From NCBI RefSeq assembly GCF_011927795.1, contig NZ_JAATJJ010000001.1:310001-374000 (forward strand): 64,000 nucleotides of DNA, in the 5' to 3' direction. The notes under the pieces were generated by a model, which saw nothing but the letters and a program-made list of their open reading frames with translations, was not told the origin of the DNA and did no database searches. The stretch is from Saonia flava. GTDB lineage: Bacteria; Bacteroidota; Bacteroidia; Flavobacteriales; Flavobacteriaceae. The number at the start of each line of letters is the position of its first letter. Position 1 is the first letter of the stretch. The position numbers and the translations under genes were made by a program. Of the stretch, positions 52,253 through 61,043 are shown piece after piece.

Positions 52253-53929
52253 ATGAAAGCAATTGATCAACAGCAAATCAATCCTTTTTTGTTTTTTAAG
52301 CAAAACAAAAAAACTACCTCAAGATTGTCCATATTACTTTCCTTTTTAATTCTGCACCTTACCGTTGGATGCTCTTATTATAAGGTGAGAGAGGTCAATA
52401 TAACAAAGGAAAACATATCCAGTACAATTGAAGAATTTAACACCCAGGGTCACTATGCCATTATAAATCAAACTTGGCACCTAGAGAATCTAGTGGTCAA
52501 TGAGGATGAACGAACCATACAGGGTAGGGTAACCCCTTTACCTTTTGAGCATCAGGATAAAAAGGCGAGATGGGACGAAACTACATATAGGTACAAAAAA
52601 TATAAAAAGGAGCCCTTAAATGAATTGCACTTTACAATTGATAGTTCAATTTCCATTTCAAACGGGGAAGAGTTAACAGTACCTTTTAACAAGATTCTTG
52701 CGCTTTCCCTAAATGACAAAAACAGGTCCCGTGCTGCTGGTAATGTCTTTTTGGGTACGGTTGGCGTCCTTGCTGGCCTGTTCTTGATCATCGCCTTAAC
52801 CAAAAGCTCTTGCCCTTTTGTTTATATAAAAAATGGAGAGGAATATGTTTTTACGGGAGAGCTATATCCGGGGACCATTACGGCCAATTTGGAGCGGGAC
52901 GATTATTTGCCCCTTCCTAATTTTAAAGCTGAAAACAATGAATTTGTTCTAAAAGTTACAAATGAGTTAAAAGAAATACAGTACACTGATCTGCTAAACC
53001 TACTGGTGGTAGAGCATGAAAAAGACCTAAAAGTCCTTTTGGACAAAAACGGGACGGTCCAAACCTTTACATCCTTATCCTCACCAAAAACAATGAGTAC
53101 AGAAGGCAAGGAAGAAATAGAATCCATCTTAGAAAAAGATGGGCAATTTTATTTGTTCGATGGCCAAGAAGAAACCACCAATAGTACCAGAAAAGTAGTT
53201 TTTACATTCGACCGCCCAATGAATTCCCATTCCGCCAAGCTATTGCTTACGGCAAAAAATTCTTTTTGGTTAGATTTTGTTTTTGGTCAGTTCAATAAAC
53301 AGTTTGGTTCCTACTACAACAAATTTCAAAAAGATCAGCAAAAGGTGCCAAAGGAAAAAATACAACAATGGGCAACAGACCAAAACATACCCCTTTCCAT
53401 ATATGTAAAGTCCAATAACAAATGGAAGCTCATAGACCAAATAAATACGGTGGGACCTATGGCCACAAGGGATATTGCCATACCCATTGCTTTTGAAAAC
53501 AACCAAGATGAGCCCTTGGAAATTCTATTGGAAACCGGTTTTATGTTCTGGGAACTGGACTATATAGGAATTGATTATTCCGATACTAAACCCCTAAACA
53601 TTACTACGCTGGAACCCTCCTTGGCCATTGATGAAAATGATAGGGTTGTAACGGATATTCTTAAAAAGGCGGACCATAATTATTTTAAACAACCCTCTAT
53701 AGGGAATGAAGTTGTGGTGACATTTACATCTAAGACCGCGGATTCTTCCTTAAACAGATCTGTTTTCTTAAAAAACAGGGGGTATTACAACTACATAAGA
53801 AATTATGAAGGGGTGCCAGACCTTAGTAGATTAAAATCCTTTAAGGAGAAAAACAGGTTTACCAGATTTGCCGAAAACGAGTACAAGGCCTTGATGGCTT
53901 TTGATAACCCAAACAACATTTCATTATGA
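52253..53929 (+). CDS. Large lipoprotein with internal membrane segment, unknown family
   Basis: A 558-residue envelope protein: signal ILLSFLILHLTVGC, lipidated Cys in GCSYYKVREV. A hydrophobic segment NVFLGTVGVLAGLFLIIAL lies near residue 165-185, with CPFVYIKNGEEYVFTGELYPG just after it. The remainder is strand-rich with LLTAKNSFWLDFVFGQFNKQFG and WELDYIGIDYSD. No family recognised. It overlaps the radical SAM gene (ATGA) and so belongs functionally to it. ATG at 52253 is preferred to TTG at 52229. Confidence 0.6.
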   Translation: MKAIDQQQINPFLFFKQNKKTTSRLSILLSFLILHLTVGCSYYKVREVNITKENISSTIEEFNTQGHYAIINQTWHLENLVVNEDERTIQGRVTPLPFEHQDKKARWDETTYRYKKYKKEPLNELHFTIDSSISISNGEELTVPFNKILALSLNDKNRSRAAGNVFLGTVGVLAGLFLIIALTKSSCPFVYIKNGEEYVFTGELYPGTITANLERDDYLPLPNFKAENNEFVLKVTNELKEIQYTDLLNLLVVEHEKDLKVLLDKNGTVQTFTSLSSPKTMSTEGKEEIESILEKDGQFYLFDGQEETTNSTRKVVFTFDRPMNSHSAKLLLTAKNSFWLDFVFGQFNKQFGSYYNKFQKDQQKVPKEKIQQWATDQNIPLSIYVKSNNKWKLIDQINTVGPMATRDIAIPIAFENNQDEPLEILLETGFMFWELDYIGIDYSDTKPLNITTLEPSLAIDENDRVVTDILKKADHNYFKQPSIGNEVVVTFTSKTADSSLNRSVFLKNRGYYNYIRNYEGVPDLSRLKSFKEKNRFTRFAENEYKALMAFDNPNNISL

Positions 53930-55170
53930 ACCATATACATACACTGGTAACCGCAACACAGAAGGAAAACACCTCTATTTCCCATGGGGAAAATATCCAA
54001 ACAAATCAACCCAAGGTACTTGTTGGAAGAAAAAAAATATGGGTGCACTTAAGATTAAAATACACGCTTTTGGGCATAGCCATAAAATCCTATTCCAATC
54101 CCTTTGATTGGATAGGTGCGCTAAGGTATCTAGTGAAATTGCGAAAACGGTTTTTAGGTAACCATAGACTGCAAAAGATTGCTTTGGTAGATGATAGATA
54201 TTATATGGGACTCTATACCCCGGGGTGGAACAGTCCTGTTTACAAAACCTTTATTGCTTCACAGTTAAATGATTACAAACCCATTAATGGCACATTAAAC
54301 AGGTTTAACAATGCCTTTGTTGCCATTACCAAAAAATGTGCCCTACAGTGTGAACATTGTTTTGAATGGGATACTTTAAACAAAAAGGATGTTCTATCTG
54401 CAGAGAAACTGACTCAAATTGTTAGAAAATTGCAAGAGCAGGGGGTAAGCCAAATCCAATTTAGTGGGGGAGAACCCCTACTGAAAATAGACATGCTCCT
54501 TGAAGTATTGGAAAAAGTGGAGAAAAAAACAGATTTCTGGATTTTAACCTCTGGCTTTAAACTTACCCATAAAAATGCAAAAAAATTAAAGAAAGCAGGG
54601 GTAACAGGGTTCCATATAAGTTTAGACCATTTTGTACCAGAAAAACATAACGAGTTTAGAGGCTTTAAAGAGGCCTATTATTGGGTGGAAGAAGCGGTGA
54701 AAAATGCACATGAACATGGATTGGCAACGGCCTTGTCCCTCTGTGCCACAAGGGACTTTATCTCCAGAGAAAATCTTCTTTCTTATATGGAACTGGCAAA
54801 AAGACTAAACGTATCCTTTGTACAGTTGTTGGAACCCAAGGCCGTAGGGCATTATGCGGCCAAAGATGTGCTTTTACAACCCCATGAAATTAGTTTGCTG
54901 GAGGAGTTTTATCTAACAATGAATTTTGACCCAGCCTGTAAAACTTATCCCATTGTTACCTACCATGGGTATTACCAAAGACGGCAAGGTTGTTATAGTG
55001 CAGGAGTTAAGGGGTTGTATGTGGATACGGATGGCGATATAAATGCCTGTCCCTTTTGCCAGAAAAAAACCGGCAATGTACTGGATGGCCATTTTGACCA
55101 AAACCTAAAAAAATTACAAGAGGAGGGATGTCCCACCTATACAACTAAAAGGAAGGAGCCATGCCTGTAG
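53926..55170 (+). CDS. Radical SAM protein with SPASM-like Cys cluster
   Basis: A 414-residue enzyme. The radical SAM cluster CALQCEHC uses C138, C142 and C145; QFSGGEPLLKIDML binds SAM. The last 90 residues hold further Cys: RRQGCYSAGVKGLYVDTDGDINACPFCQKKTGN and EEGCPTY, a SPASM-type layout for auxiliary 4Fe-4S clusters. Such proteins modify peptides or other small substrates. About 130 residues precede the SAM domain and look unrelated. Partner genes are a lipoprotein upstream and a fatty-acid-hydroxylase-like gene downstream, all overlapping. Confidence 0.85.
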   Translation: MNHIHTLVTATQKENTSISHGENIQTNQPKVLVGRKKIWVHLRLKYTLLGIAIKSYSNPFDWIGALRYLVKLRKRFLGNHRLQKIALVDDRYYMGLYTPGWNSPVYKTFIASQLNDYKPINGTLNRFNNAFVAITKKCALQCEHCFEWDTLNKKDVLSAEKLTQIVRKLQEQGVSQIQFSGGEPLLKIDMLLEVLEKVEKKTDFWILTSGFKLTHKNAKKLKKAGVTGFHISLDHFVPEKHNEFRGFKEAYYWVEEAVKNAHEHGLATALSLCATRDFISRENLLSYMELAKRLNVSFVQLLEPKAVGHYAAKDVLLQPHEISLLEEFYLTMNFDPACKTYPIVTYHGYYQRRQGCYSAGVKGLYVDTDGDINACPFCQKKTGNVLDGHFDQNLKKLQEEGCPTYTTKRKEPCL

Positions 55171-55892
55171 AAGAATTGTCCCATATAATGGTCTGGATAG
55201 TGACCACCTTGCTATTTATGCTTAGATATCTAGTGGTGGCGGGCTTGTTTTATGTGTTGTTCTATGTGTTTTTTAAGAAAAAGGAGTGGAACCAGAAAAT
55301 ACAGCATAAAAAACCTAGAGTGGGACAGATAAAAAAGGAAATAATCTATTCCCTTGGTACGTTTATCATATATGGGAGTTCCATTCTCTTGTTTCTATAT
55401 TGGATAAGGAACGGAAAGACCAAATTGTACACGAATATTGACACCTACGGTACTGTTTATTTGGTACTTAGTATTGTATTCATGGTGGTTTTACATGATG
55501 CCTATTTTTATTGGACACATAGACTAATACACCATTCCAAAGTGTTTAAATATGTGCATAGAACACACCATAGATTTCATAACCCCACGCCATGGGCAGC
55601 ATTTGCTTTTCATCCCTTGGAAGGCATGCTGTCTATGGGAATTATACCTATTATTATTTTTATGGTGCCATATCACCAATATGCGTTAATAGGTTTTATT
55701 AGTTTTATGACCCTGTACAATGTATTTATTCATTTGGGGTATAAAGTTAGTGGGTTCCCGTATTTAAAATACCAGAATACAACTATGGACCATGACTATC
55801 ATCATCATAAGGGACATGGAAATTATGGATTGTATTTTAATGTATGGGACAAACTAATGGGGACGTATCTTACCAAAAAGGAAAGAGGTTAA
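55161..55892 (+). CDS. Fatty acid hydroxylase / sterol desaturase family membrane protein
   Basis: A 243-residue integral membrane protein with four or more helices. The diiron His boxes are HDAYFYWTHRLIHH (near 112), HRTHHRFHNPTPW (near 131) and DYHHHKGHGNYG (near 212). It hydroxylates or desaturates lipid chains or sterol-like substrates. It starts 10 bases inside the radical SAM gene, so is translated with it. What lipid it acts on is not predictable. Confidence 0.88.
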   Translation: MPVEELSHIMVWIVTTLLFMLRYLVVAGLFYVLFYVFFKKKEWNQKIQHKKPRVGQIKKEIIYSLGTFIIYGSSILLFLYWIRNGKTKLYTNIDTYGTVYLVLSIVFMVVLHDAYFYWTHRLIHHSKVFKYVHRTHHRFHNPTPWAAFAFHPLEGMLSMGIIPIIIFMVPYHQYALIGFISFMTLYNVFIHLGYKVSGFPYLKYQNTTMDHDYHHHKGHGNYGLYFNVWDKLMGTYLTKKERG

Positions 55893-55938
55893 TAGATTTT
55901 CCACCAGCTTTAAAGTAGTATAGTGAAATGGGGGTTTA

Positions 55939-55971
<33 letters not shown>

Positions 55972-56016
55972 ACATTTATGTGTAATTCTCGTAATAGCGC
56001 ATTTATGCGATATTTG

Positions 56017-56070
56017 ACATAATTAAGTTATAGCCACGGCGTAGTTGTGCTATAACGTCTAGAATTATGT
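56017..56070. repeat. attC-like imperfect palindrome
   Basis: Inner arms GTTATAGC (56027-56034) and GCTATAAC (56049-56056) around a 14-base loop. Outer arms ACATAATT (56017-56024) and AATTATGT (56063-56070) are set off by 2 and 6 bases, so it is asymmetric like integron attC sites. The canonical GTTRRRY core is not matched exactly. Confidence 0.55.
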
Positions 56071-56420
56071 TCAAGAGAATTTTACACTACTGATTACTAT
56101 CTTGGATTATTCTGCCACCGCTTCATCTTCATCTGGCCACCAAATACTATGAGCCACTGGCTAGTCTTATTTGTCACGAATTTAAAAGCTAGCCTTTTAG
56201 ATTCATTTAAAATTCGAGTATTCAAGGAAATGTGTACAAGATTTTTTTCCACGACATTCTCGTCAGTTTGCCGCAAGAGCTAAAAATTACTCTGCGAGAT
56301 AATTTCTTAGCACTTGCTAACCTCTCGTCTTGTTTGAATCTTTTCTTTAGACACTTCTAACATTATGTCAAATAGGATTTCAACATCTTAACCAGTAAGC
56401 GTTTCTTTTATCTTTTTTTT

Positions 56421-56450
56421 CTTGATAAAAAAAGAAACAAAAAAATCAAG
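56421..56450. repeat. CTTGAT...ATCAAG inverted repeat
   Basis: Six-base arms CTTGAT and ATCAAG enclose an A-rich spacer (AAAAAAAGAAACAAAAA) within a longer T-run/A-run palindrome. Similar CTTGATAAAAAAGAAAC sequences recur between genes in Bacteroidota by recollection. Role unknown. Confidence 0.35.
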
Positions 56451-56642
56451 GCTTACAGATAATTTTAGAAACAATGTACGGCTTAGTCGCTATATTTTAG
56501 GATCCATCCTAACTCTTAAGACTGCTTTAATGTATAAGCATCTTTTCAACCGTAAAAATAAATAGTAACCAGCTCCCTAAAATATGGCCGCTCCCCTCGC
56601 CTATTGTTTAGCTAAAATTCTCTTAGGCCTAAAAACACACAA

Positions 56643-58154
56643 TTAGACTTTCGCAGTATAATCAATTTTAGAAATGTTAAGCAATTTTAATGTACCGTCA
56701 ATATAAATTAAGGCTAATTCATCCTTTGAATCCGCAAAATCTCCTAAACCACTAAACCATATTCGATAATCGCCCCTTCCATTTGAACGATACAGAGAAA
56801 CTTCTGTTGAAAATTCACCATCATTTGTTATGAAGATACACTCTGGTTTGACTTTATGAGTAGGACCCAATTCTTGATTTTCATAATCGTGAATACCATT
56901 ACGGAGTAAAAATTCTCTTACTCCTGAAACCGCATCCATAATACTTTTTTTCAGACCTGTATCGGTTGGAATAATAATCGAATAATCAATTCCTTTCGCC
57001 TTAAGAATTTCAATATTCTTTGTATAAACATCACTTTCAGCTATCACAGCCTCATTAATTCTAGATTCGTTAATAAGCCCTCTAATTACGTTGCCTCTAT
57101 GCTCCCTAGCTGCGTTTTCATGACTTCCTTGTCTAGCAACTTCAAAATACTTTGTTTCATCTGCGGTAAGTTTCTCTAACTCCTCTTCTTCATCTCCATT
57201 ATAGTAGATATCGTACTTGTTTTCTAGATCCAGCAACATAAATTCCAATAAATCTAAATCCAAATCAGATTTTTCTATATTGTTTAATTCTACAATTAGA
57301 GTAAACAGATTTGCTTTATTAAACCAATAGCTTCCACTAGAAAATTTCAATTCTTTAATTATAGAAATTGAATTGGTTATTCTTCCGAGAATATCAGAAT
57401 AACTAGAAAAATCGTCATTATACTTTTCTAAATAATAATTTATTCTATTACTTCTTCCGAAGTAAGTGCCTTCCAGTAAAGTAGATGCAATGAGCATTAT
57501 ATATTGCGAATCGAACATTCGCTTAACATCATTGTTAGAAAAAACTTTATTTTCCTCAAAGAAATTGATTATTGACTGTCTTAAGTCGGCACTTATCAAA
57601 ACACTTGTCTCTTTCTCACTAGGATTATAATCAATATCTGTTAATAGTTTGCCGAAAATTGCAAATTCACCTCCACCATATTCGGCATTCAAAATTTCAT
57701 TTGAGTTCAGTGAATAATTCGTACTATTAATTCGTTTGAAAACTTGAATTATTCTTTCTTCGCCGATATCCTTCAAATCTTTTACTGTAATCAAGTAATT
57801 CAAGAATTCTCTTTTTTCAGCCTTTTCTAAATCATCAAAATGGGGTATACTTTTTTGATTTGAGAAATCTCCATCCTTTTGAATATAATCAACTATTGAG
57901 GATAGTCTTTGTTTGCCATCTACTACAACTTCCCTTGCCTTAAGGTTATCGATATCCACTTCTTCACTAGCTATGTAGACCTCTGGGAAAGGAAAATTTA
58001 AGAGTATTGTTTCAATAAAAGCATATTTATGCTGTTTTTTCCAAACAAGTTTCCTTTGAAAATCAGGGCCTAAAATCAAAGAACCTGATGTAATTTTATT
58101 ATATAAATCAATTAGTTTTACACTATTAGACGGTATGGGTGCTTTAAGTTTCAT
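56643..58154 (-). CDS. DUF262 (GmrSD N-type) protein
   Basis: A 503-residue protein. The N-terminal DUF262 ParB/NTPase-like domain has ILGPDFQRKLVW (27-38) with FQR and VVVDGKQRLSSIVDY (77-91) with the DGKQR motif. Helical mid-region to about 340. The tail (about 400-503) reads CIFITNDGEFSTEVSLYRSNG, then RGDYRIWFSGLGDF and a beta-rich end; it has no HNH and no clear PD-(D/E)xK. It may be a DNA-binding domain resembling EcoRII-N, a weak guess. DUF262 proteins of the GmrSD kind restrict modified DNA. Last gene of the methyltransferase operon, 5 bases from the previous one. Confidence 0.75.
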   Translation of the reverse strand: MKLKAPIPSNSVKLIDLYNKITSGSLILGPDFQRKLVWKKQHKYAFIETILLNFPFPEVYIASEEVDIDNLKAREVVVDGKQRLSSIVDYIQKDGDFSNQKSIPHFDDLEKAEKREFLNYLITVKDLKDIGEERIIQVFKRINSTNYSLNSNEILNAEYGGGEFAIFGKLLTDIDYNPSEKETSVLISADLRQSIINFFEENKVFSNNDVKRMFDSQYIMLIASTLLEGTYFGRSNRINYYLEKYNDDFSSYSDILGRITNSISIIKELKFSSGSYWFNKANLFTLIVELNNIEKSDLDLDLLEFMLLDLENKYDIYYNGDEEEELEKLTADETKYFEVARQGSHENAAREHRGNVIRGLINESRINEAVIAESDVYTKNIEILKAKGIDYSIIIPTDTGLKKSIMDAVSGVREFLLRNGIHDYENQELGPTHKVKPECIFITNDGEFSTEVSLYRSNGRGDYRIWFSGLGDFADSKDELALIYIDGTLKLLNISKIDYTAKV

Positions 58155-58159
58155 GAATT

Positions 58160-58762
58160 TTATCTCAATAAGTTTACTTGAATGTTCTTTATATTTTGTT
58201 GATGGTAAGTCTCAAAAAAATACCAGGATTTATATATTTCTAAATTGACTTCTCTCCCGTACTCTTTTTGGTATTTTTCTTGAACCTCTAGGATTTCCTT
58301 TGTCAATCTGAATTCTAAAGGCAAAAACCTAATGGCCAATTTTCCTTTAAGGGCGTATTTCCCGAAAGAATTCCTATTATCCCAAGTATTCTTATAAAAG
58401 CCAGTATGGTTATACAAATTCAATAATTCTTTATCAAATAAATAGGAAGATACTATAGCAATATCTAAATCTGATTTCTTTGCTGAAGATTCCTTTTTAT
58501 TATTGTAGTCAAATTCCTTAAACAGATACAACCCTTCAGAAGCATCATCTGGTTTTAGACTAAATCCAAATTTACCGGACCCAACTATAACAATATCTCT
58601 TATGTGAACACCGAGTATTGAAGCTATATCCTTTTTAAAATCAAATTCTTTTCCCGATTTTATTTCTTTGAAAAAAAACGTCTCGTCTTCAATTAAAAAT
58701 TTTTGTACAAAAACGTCTGGTTTTAAGTCAACACAGTTTTTTTTAAATGCTTCTACTGTCAT
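58160..58762 (-). CDS. Nucleotidyltransferase-fold protein, DUF262 partner
   Basis: A 200-residue protein with a nucleotidyltransferase-type motif: VIVGSGKFGFSL (58-69, GS at 61-62) and, after a long insert, KSDLDIAIVS with D98 and D100. The C-terminal part GREVNLEIYKSWYFFETYHQ matches a small uncharacterised family I recall from other defence-like islands. It might transfer nucleotides to protein, RNA or a small molecule, or be inactive. It overlaps the methyltransferase gene by 4 bases and lies 5 bases from the DUF262 gene, so the three act together. Confidence 0.65.
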   Translation of the reverse strand: MTVEAFKKNCVDLKPDVFVQKFLIEDETFFFKEIKSGKEFDFKKDIASILGVHIRDIVIVGSGKFGFSLKPDDASEGLYLFKEFDYNNKKESSAKKSDLDIAIVSSYLFDKELLNLYNHTGFYKNTWDNRNSFGKYALKGKLAIRFLPLEFRLTKEILEVQEKYQKEYGREVNLEIYKSWYFFETYHQQNIKNIQVNLLR

Positions 58763-60366
58763 TTACTTATCTTTTGTAATTCTAGAAGCTGTTTTTTAAT
58801 TGTAATGCCTAACACTCTAGCCAAAAGAGGAGGTACAGCATTTCCGACCTGAGTATATTGCGGCACCTCAAATTTTCGCATTTGACCGCCGGTGGTTACT
58901 TTAGATTTAAATTCGAACCAATCAGGAAAGGATTGGAACCTTGCCATTTCTCTAACGGTCAGAGTTCTAGGTTGTTCCGAATCATAATGACATAAATCAT
59001 CAGGAATAGTTAATTGAGCCGGTGCCGGTTCAAATTCTTTTAATGCCCTTTGAGAATGTTTTTTTGTTGGTATAGATTTTATCAATTCTTCGACTTCCTC
59101 AATATCTTTTGGAACCATTAAAGTTTCACGATCACTTTTTTCAGGGAAAAAAAGTAAATTGTGATGAGAAAATTCATCGAGTAACTTACTTCTTATCTCG
59201 TTTGACACATCTTTCCCAGTAAATAGGTCAAAAGCACCCTTTTTAAGTCCATTTTGAAACTGCTCGATTACTTGATAAAATCTGAACCTTGACTTTATAA
59301 CAAAACTATGTCTTCTTGGTTCATGATTTTGAATTATTGAATTTTCGTAGGAATTTTTTGGGAAAATCTCATTAAGTAGATTTGCATACTTACCCTTGGT
59401 TTTATTAAAATAATATTGGAGTTGTGTCCTACGAATATCTCCTATTGCTTCGCTAGTAGTAATAAAATCTCTTTCTAAATGGGTTATTTCTGGTAATATA
59501 TTCCCATTGAATAATTCAGGTTCAGATTCAATATCATAATACTTGAAATCTTCTATATTAACCAACGAGAGATTATTTTTATTCTTTCTTACTTTGTTAT
59601 AAAATGACTTTGAAATTTTTAAAATTTCGTTTTTAGGGTCCTTCTTGAAAATTGAATTAAAAACATCTCTCCTGTAAGCAATCAAAATGAATCTTGGACG
59701 ATTCTGCGGAACACCAAAATACTTCGAATTCAACATCATACATACTGGTACAAAACCCTCACATACAAAGGCCTTTGAAACTTCAAGCCATGCATAATAT
59801 TTATTGCCATCTTGCGAAAAAGGAGCGGTAATTCCCTTCACATTTTCCAGTAAAACGGTTTTTGGTTTAATTAACCCAGCAATTTGGGCAAATGAAAGAG
59901 GTAATGTATTCTTATGGTCATCTTTCTTTCTTTTTCCAGCTAAACTGAAACTTTGACAAGGTGGACCTCCAGAAATTAAATCAATTTCTTCATCACGAAT
60001 TTTTTTTGCCAATTTTCTATTCGACTTTAGAATATCCAATAATTTATTGATATCCCCGACCAACAATTTGCCTTTGAAGTCAGTTTTATTATCAATATCG
60101 CAAAAATCACCTTTACTAGCTTCAAACGGATTCTCTCTTAGGCGTTTTACAATTTCATTCTTTGGGTAAAGACTTTTTAACCATAGAACATTCTTTGGAA
60201 CCGTATCTTTTTCTAGAGTCTCAGAAAGAATATTGTGTGCAAATGTTTCAGAAGCCATTGGGGATAGTTCATTAGCAAAATATAAATCATATCCCACAGC
60301 TTCCAGACCGAGACTCAATCCCCCACAGCCCGCAAATAATTCAATATGTTTCAATTTCTTACTCAT
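58759..60366 (-). CDS. DNA (cytosine-5)-methyltransferase
   Basis: A Dcm-type C5-cytosine methyltransferase, 535 residues. Motif I ELFAGCGGLSLGLEAVGY (9-26), catalytic Cys in GGPPCQSFSLAG (about 137), ENVKG (about 174), QNRPRFILIAYR (about 221) and the C-terminal VREMARFQSFPDWFEF plus TQVGNAVPPLLARVLG. The variable target-recognition part (about 240-440) is large. Target sequence is unknown. ATG at 60366 is preferred to TTG at 60369. It is preceded by an XRE regulator, as in type II restriction-modification systems. Confidence 0.95.
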   Translation of the reverse strand: MSKKLKHIELFAGCGGLSLGLEAVGYDLYFANELSPMASETFAHNILSETLEKDTVPKNVLWLKSLYPKNEIVKRLRENPFEASKGDFCDIDNKTDFKGKLLVGDINKLLDILKSNRKLAKKIRDEEIDLISGGPPCQSFSLAGKRKKDDHKNTLPLSFAQIAGLIKPKTVLLENVKGITAPFSQDGNKYYAWLEVSKAFVCEGFVPVCMMLNSKYFGVPQNRPRFILIAYRRDVFNSIFKKDPKNEILKISKSFYNKVRKNKNNLSLVNIEDFKYYDIESEPELFNGNILPEITHLERDFITTSEAIGDIRRTQLQYYFNKTKGKYANLLNEIFPKNSYENSIIQNHEPRRHSFVIKSRFRFYQVIEQFQNGLKKGAFDLFTGKDVSNEIRSKLLDEFSHHNLLFFPEKSDRETLMVPKDIEEVEELIKSIPTKKHSQRALKEFEPAPAQLTIPDDLCHYDSEQPRTLTVREMARFQSFPDWFEFKSKVTTGGQMRKFEVPQYTQVGNAVPPLLARVLGITIKKQLLELQKISK

Positions 60367-60369
60367 CAA

Positions 60370-60591
60370 TTAATCCTCATTTTCGAGTTTTAAGTTTCCA
60401 CATACTTCATCAAATATTTCACATGGTTCTATATCAATTGCCAAAGCAATCAAATACAGTTCATCCGCTCTGAGCTTTGTTCTTATATTGTTGGCTAATT
60501 CACTCAAACGTGTTTTGCTAATACCAGTTTTCCTAGCCACATCAGAGCGATTCACCGATTTCTTTGCAAGAAATAACCCTAATTCAGTCAT
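60370..60591 (-). CDS. XRE-family HTH controller protein
   Basis: A 73-residue single-domain regulator. SDVARKTGISKTRLSELANN (17-36) is the helix-turn-helix, and EPCEIFDEVCG ends the fold. Its place directly ahead of a methyltransferase gene is that of controller (C) proteins that delay restriction until methylation is done. A perfect palindrome TTCCGAT-A-ATCGGAA lies 100 bases upstream and a single related half-site nearer the start, likely its operators. Confidence 0.85.
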   Translation of the reverse strand: MTELGLFLAKKSVNRSDVARKTGISKTRLSELANNIRTKLRADELYLIALAIDIEPCEIFDEVCGNLKLENED

Positions 60592-60690
60592 TTTTATCTG
60601 ATTTTAAGATAATAAAGTTAAATACTCGGATACTTTTTTCTGAAAATCTAAACTTTTATTATAAATATTGTCTGACATTCAATATATTTG

Positions 60691-60705
60691 TTCCGATAAT
60701 CGGAA
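60691..60705. promoter_or_regulatory. Palindromic operator for XRE controller
   Basis: TTCCGAT and ATCGGAA arms with a one-base centre, perfect. It lies between the XRE gene and the divergent 104-residue gene, where it could control both. A weaker TATCCGAGTATT half-match sits at about 60620-60633 on the minus strand. Confidence 0.6.
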
Positions 60706-60728
60706 TATTTTATCTTTAATTTAGACAA

Positions 60729-61043
60729 ATGGAAGGCAAAAATCAGACCAAAATAGATTTAGAAGAAATAGACTTATCTCCCTTTCTAGATTATTTGAAT
60801 GAATGCCATGAAGGTAACTTACTATCTTTAGCAAATTGGCTTAATAAAGCAATTTATATGTTTCATTATTTACCGGAAGATGCTTTTACAGCACTAGAAA
60901 GGCAAAATTATTGCCAAATTTTTATGGAACTCAAATTTGCAGCTTTGGAAAGCTATGATGACCAAAAGAAAGGCAAGAGCAGTATTCAGTTAATTAACAA
61001 CACAACCAACTCCACCCTCCGTCAGGGCAAGGACACATCATGA
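60729..61043 (+). CDS. Hypothetical small protein, 104 residues
   Basis: An acidic helical protein (LEEIDLSPFLDYLNECHEGN, SLANWLNKAIYMFHYLPEDA) with no signal and no recognised family. Divergent from the XRE gene and controlled perhaps by the same palindrome. Its 3' end overlaps the convergent 69-residue peptide gene by 50 bases. It may be an accessory or immunity component of the methyltransferase island. Confidence 0.6.
   Translation: MEGKNQTKIDLEEIDLSPFLDYLNECHEGNLLSLANWLNKAIYMFHYLPEDAFTALERQNYCQIFMELKFAALESYDDQKKGKSSIQLINNTTNSTLRQGKDTS

Noticed and set aside
56105-56215. Transposase or SnoaL-like remnant on the minus strand
   Set aside because: Only about 30 residues are readable and two other frames look equally plausible; kept as a note in the non-coding entry.
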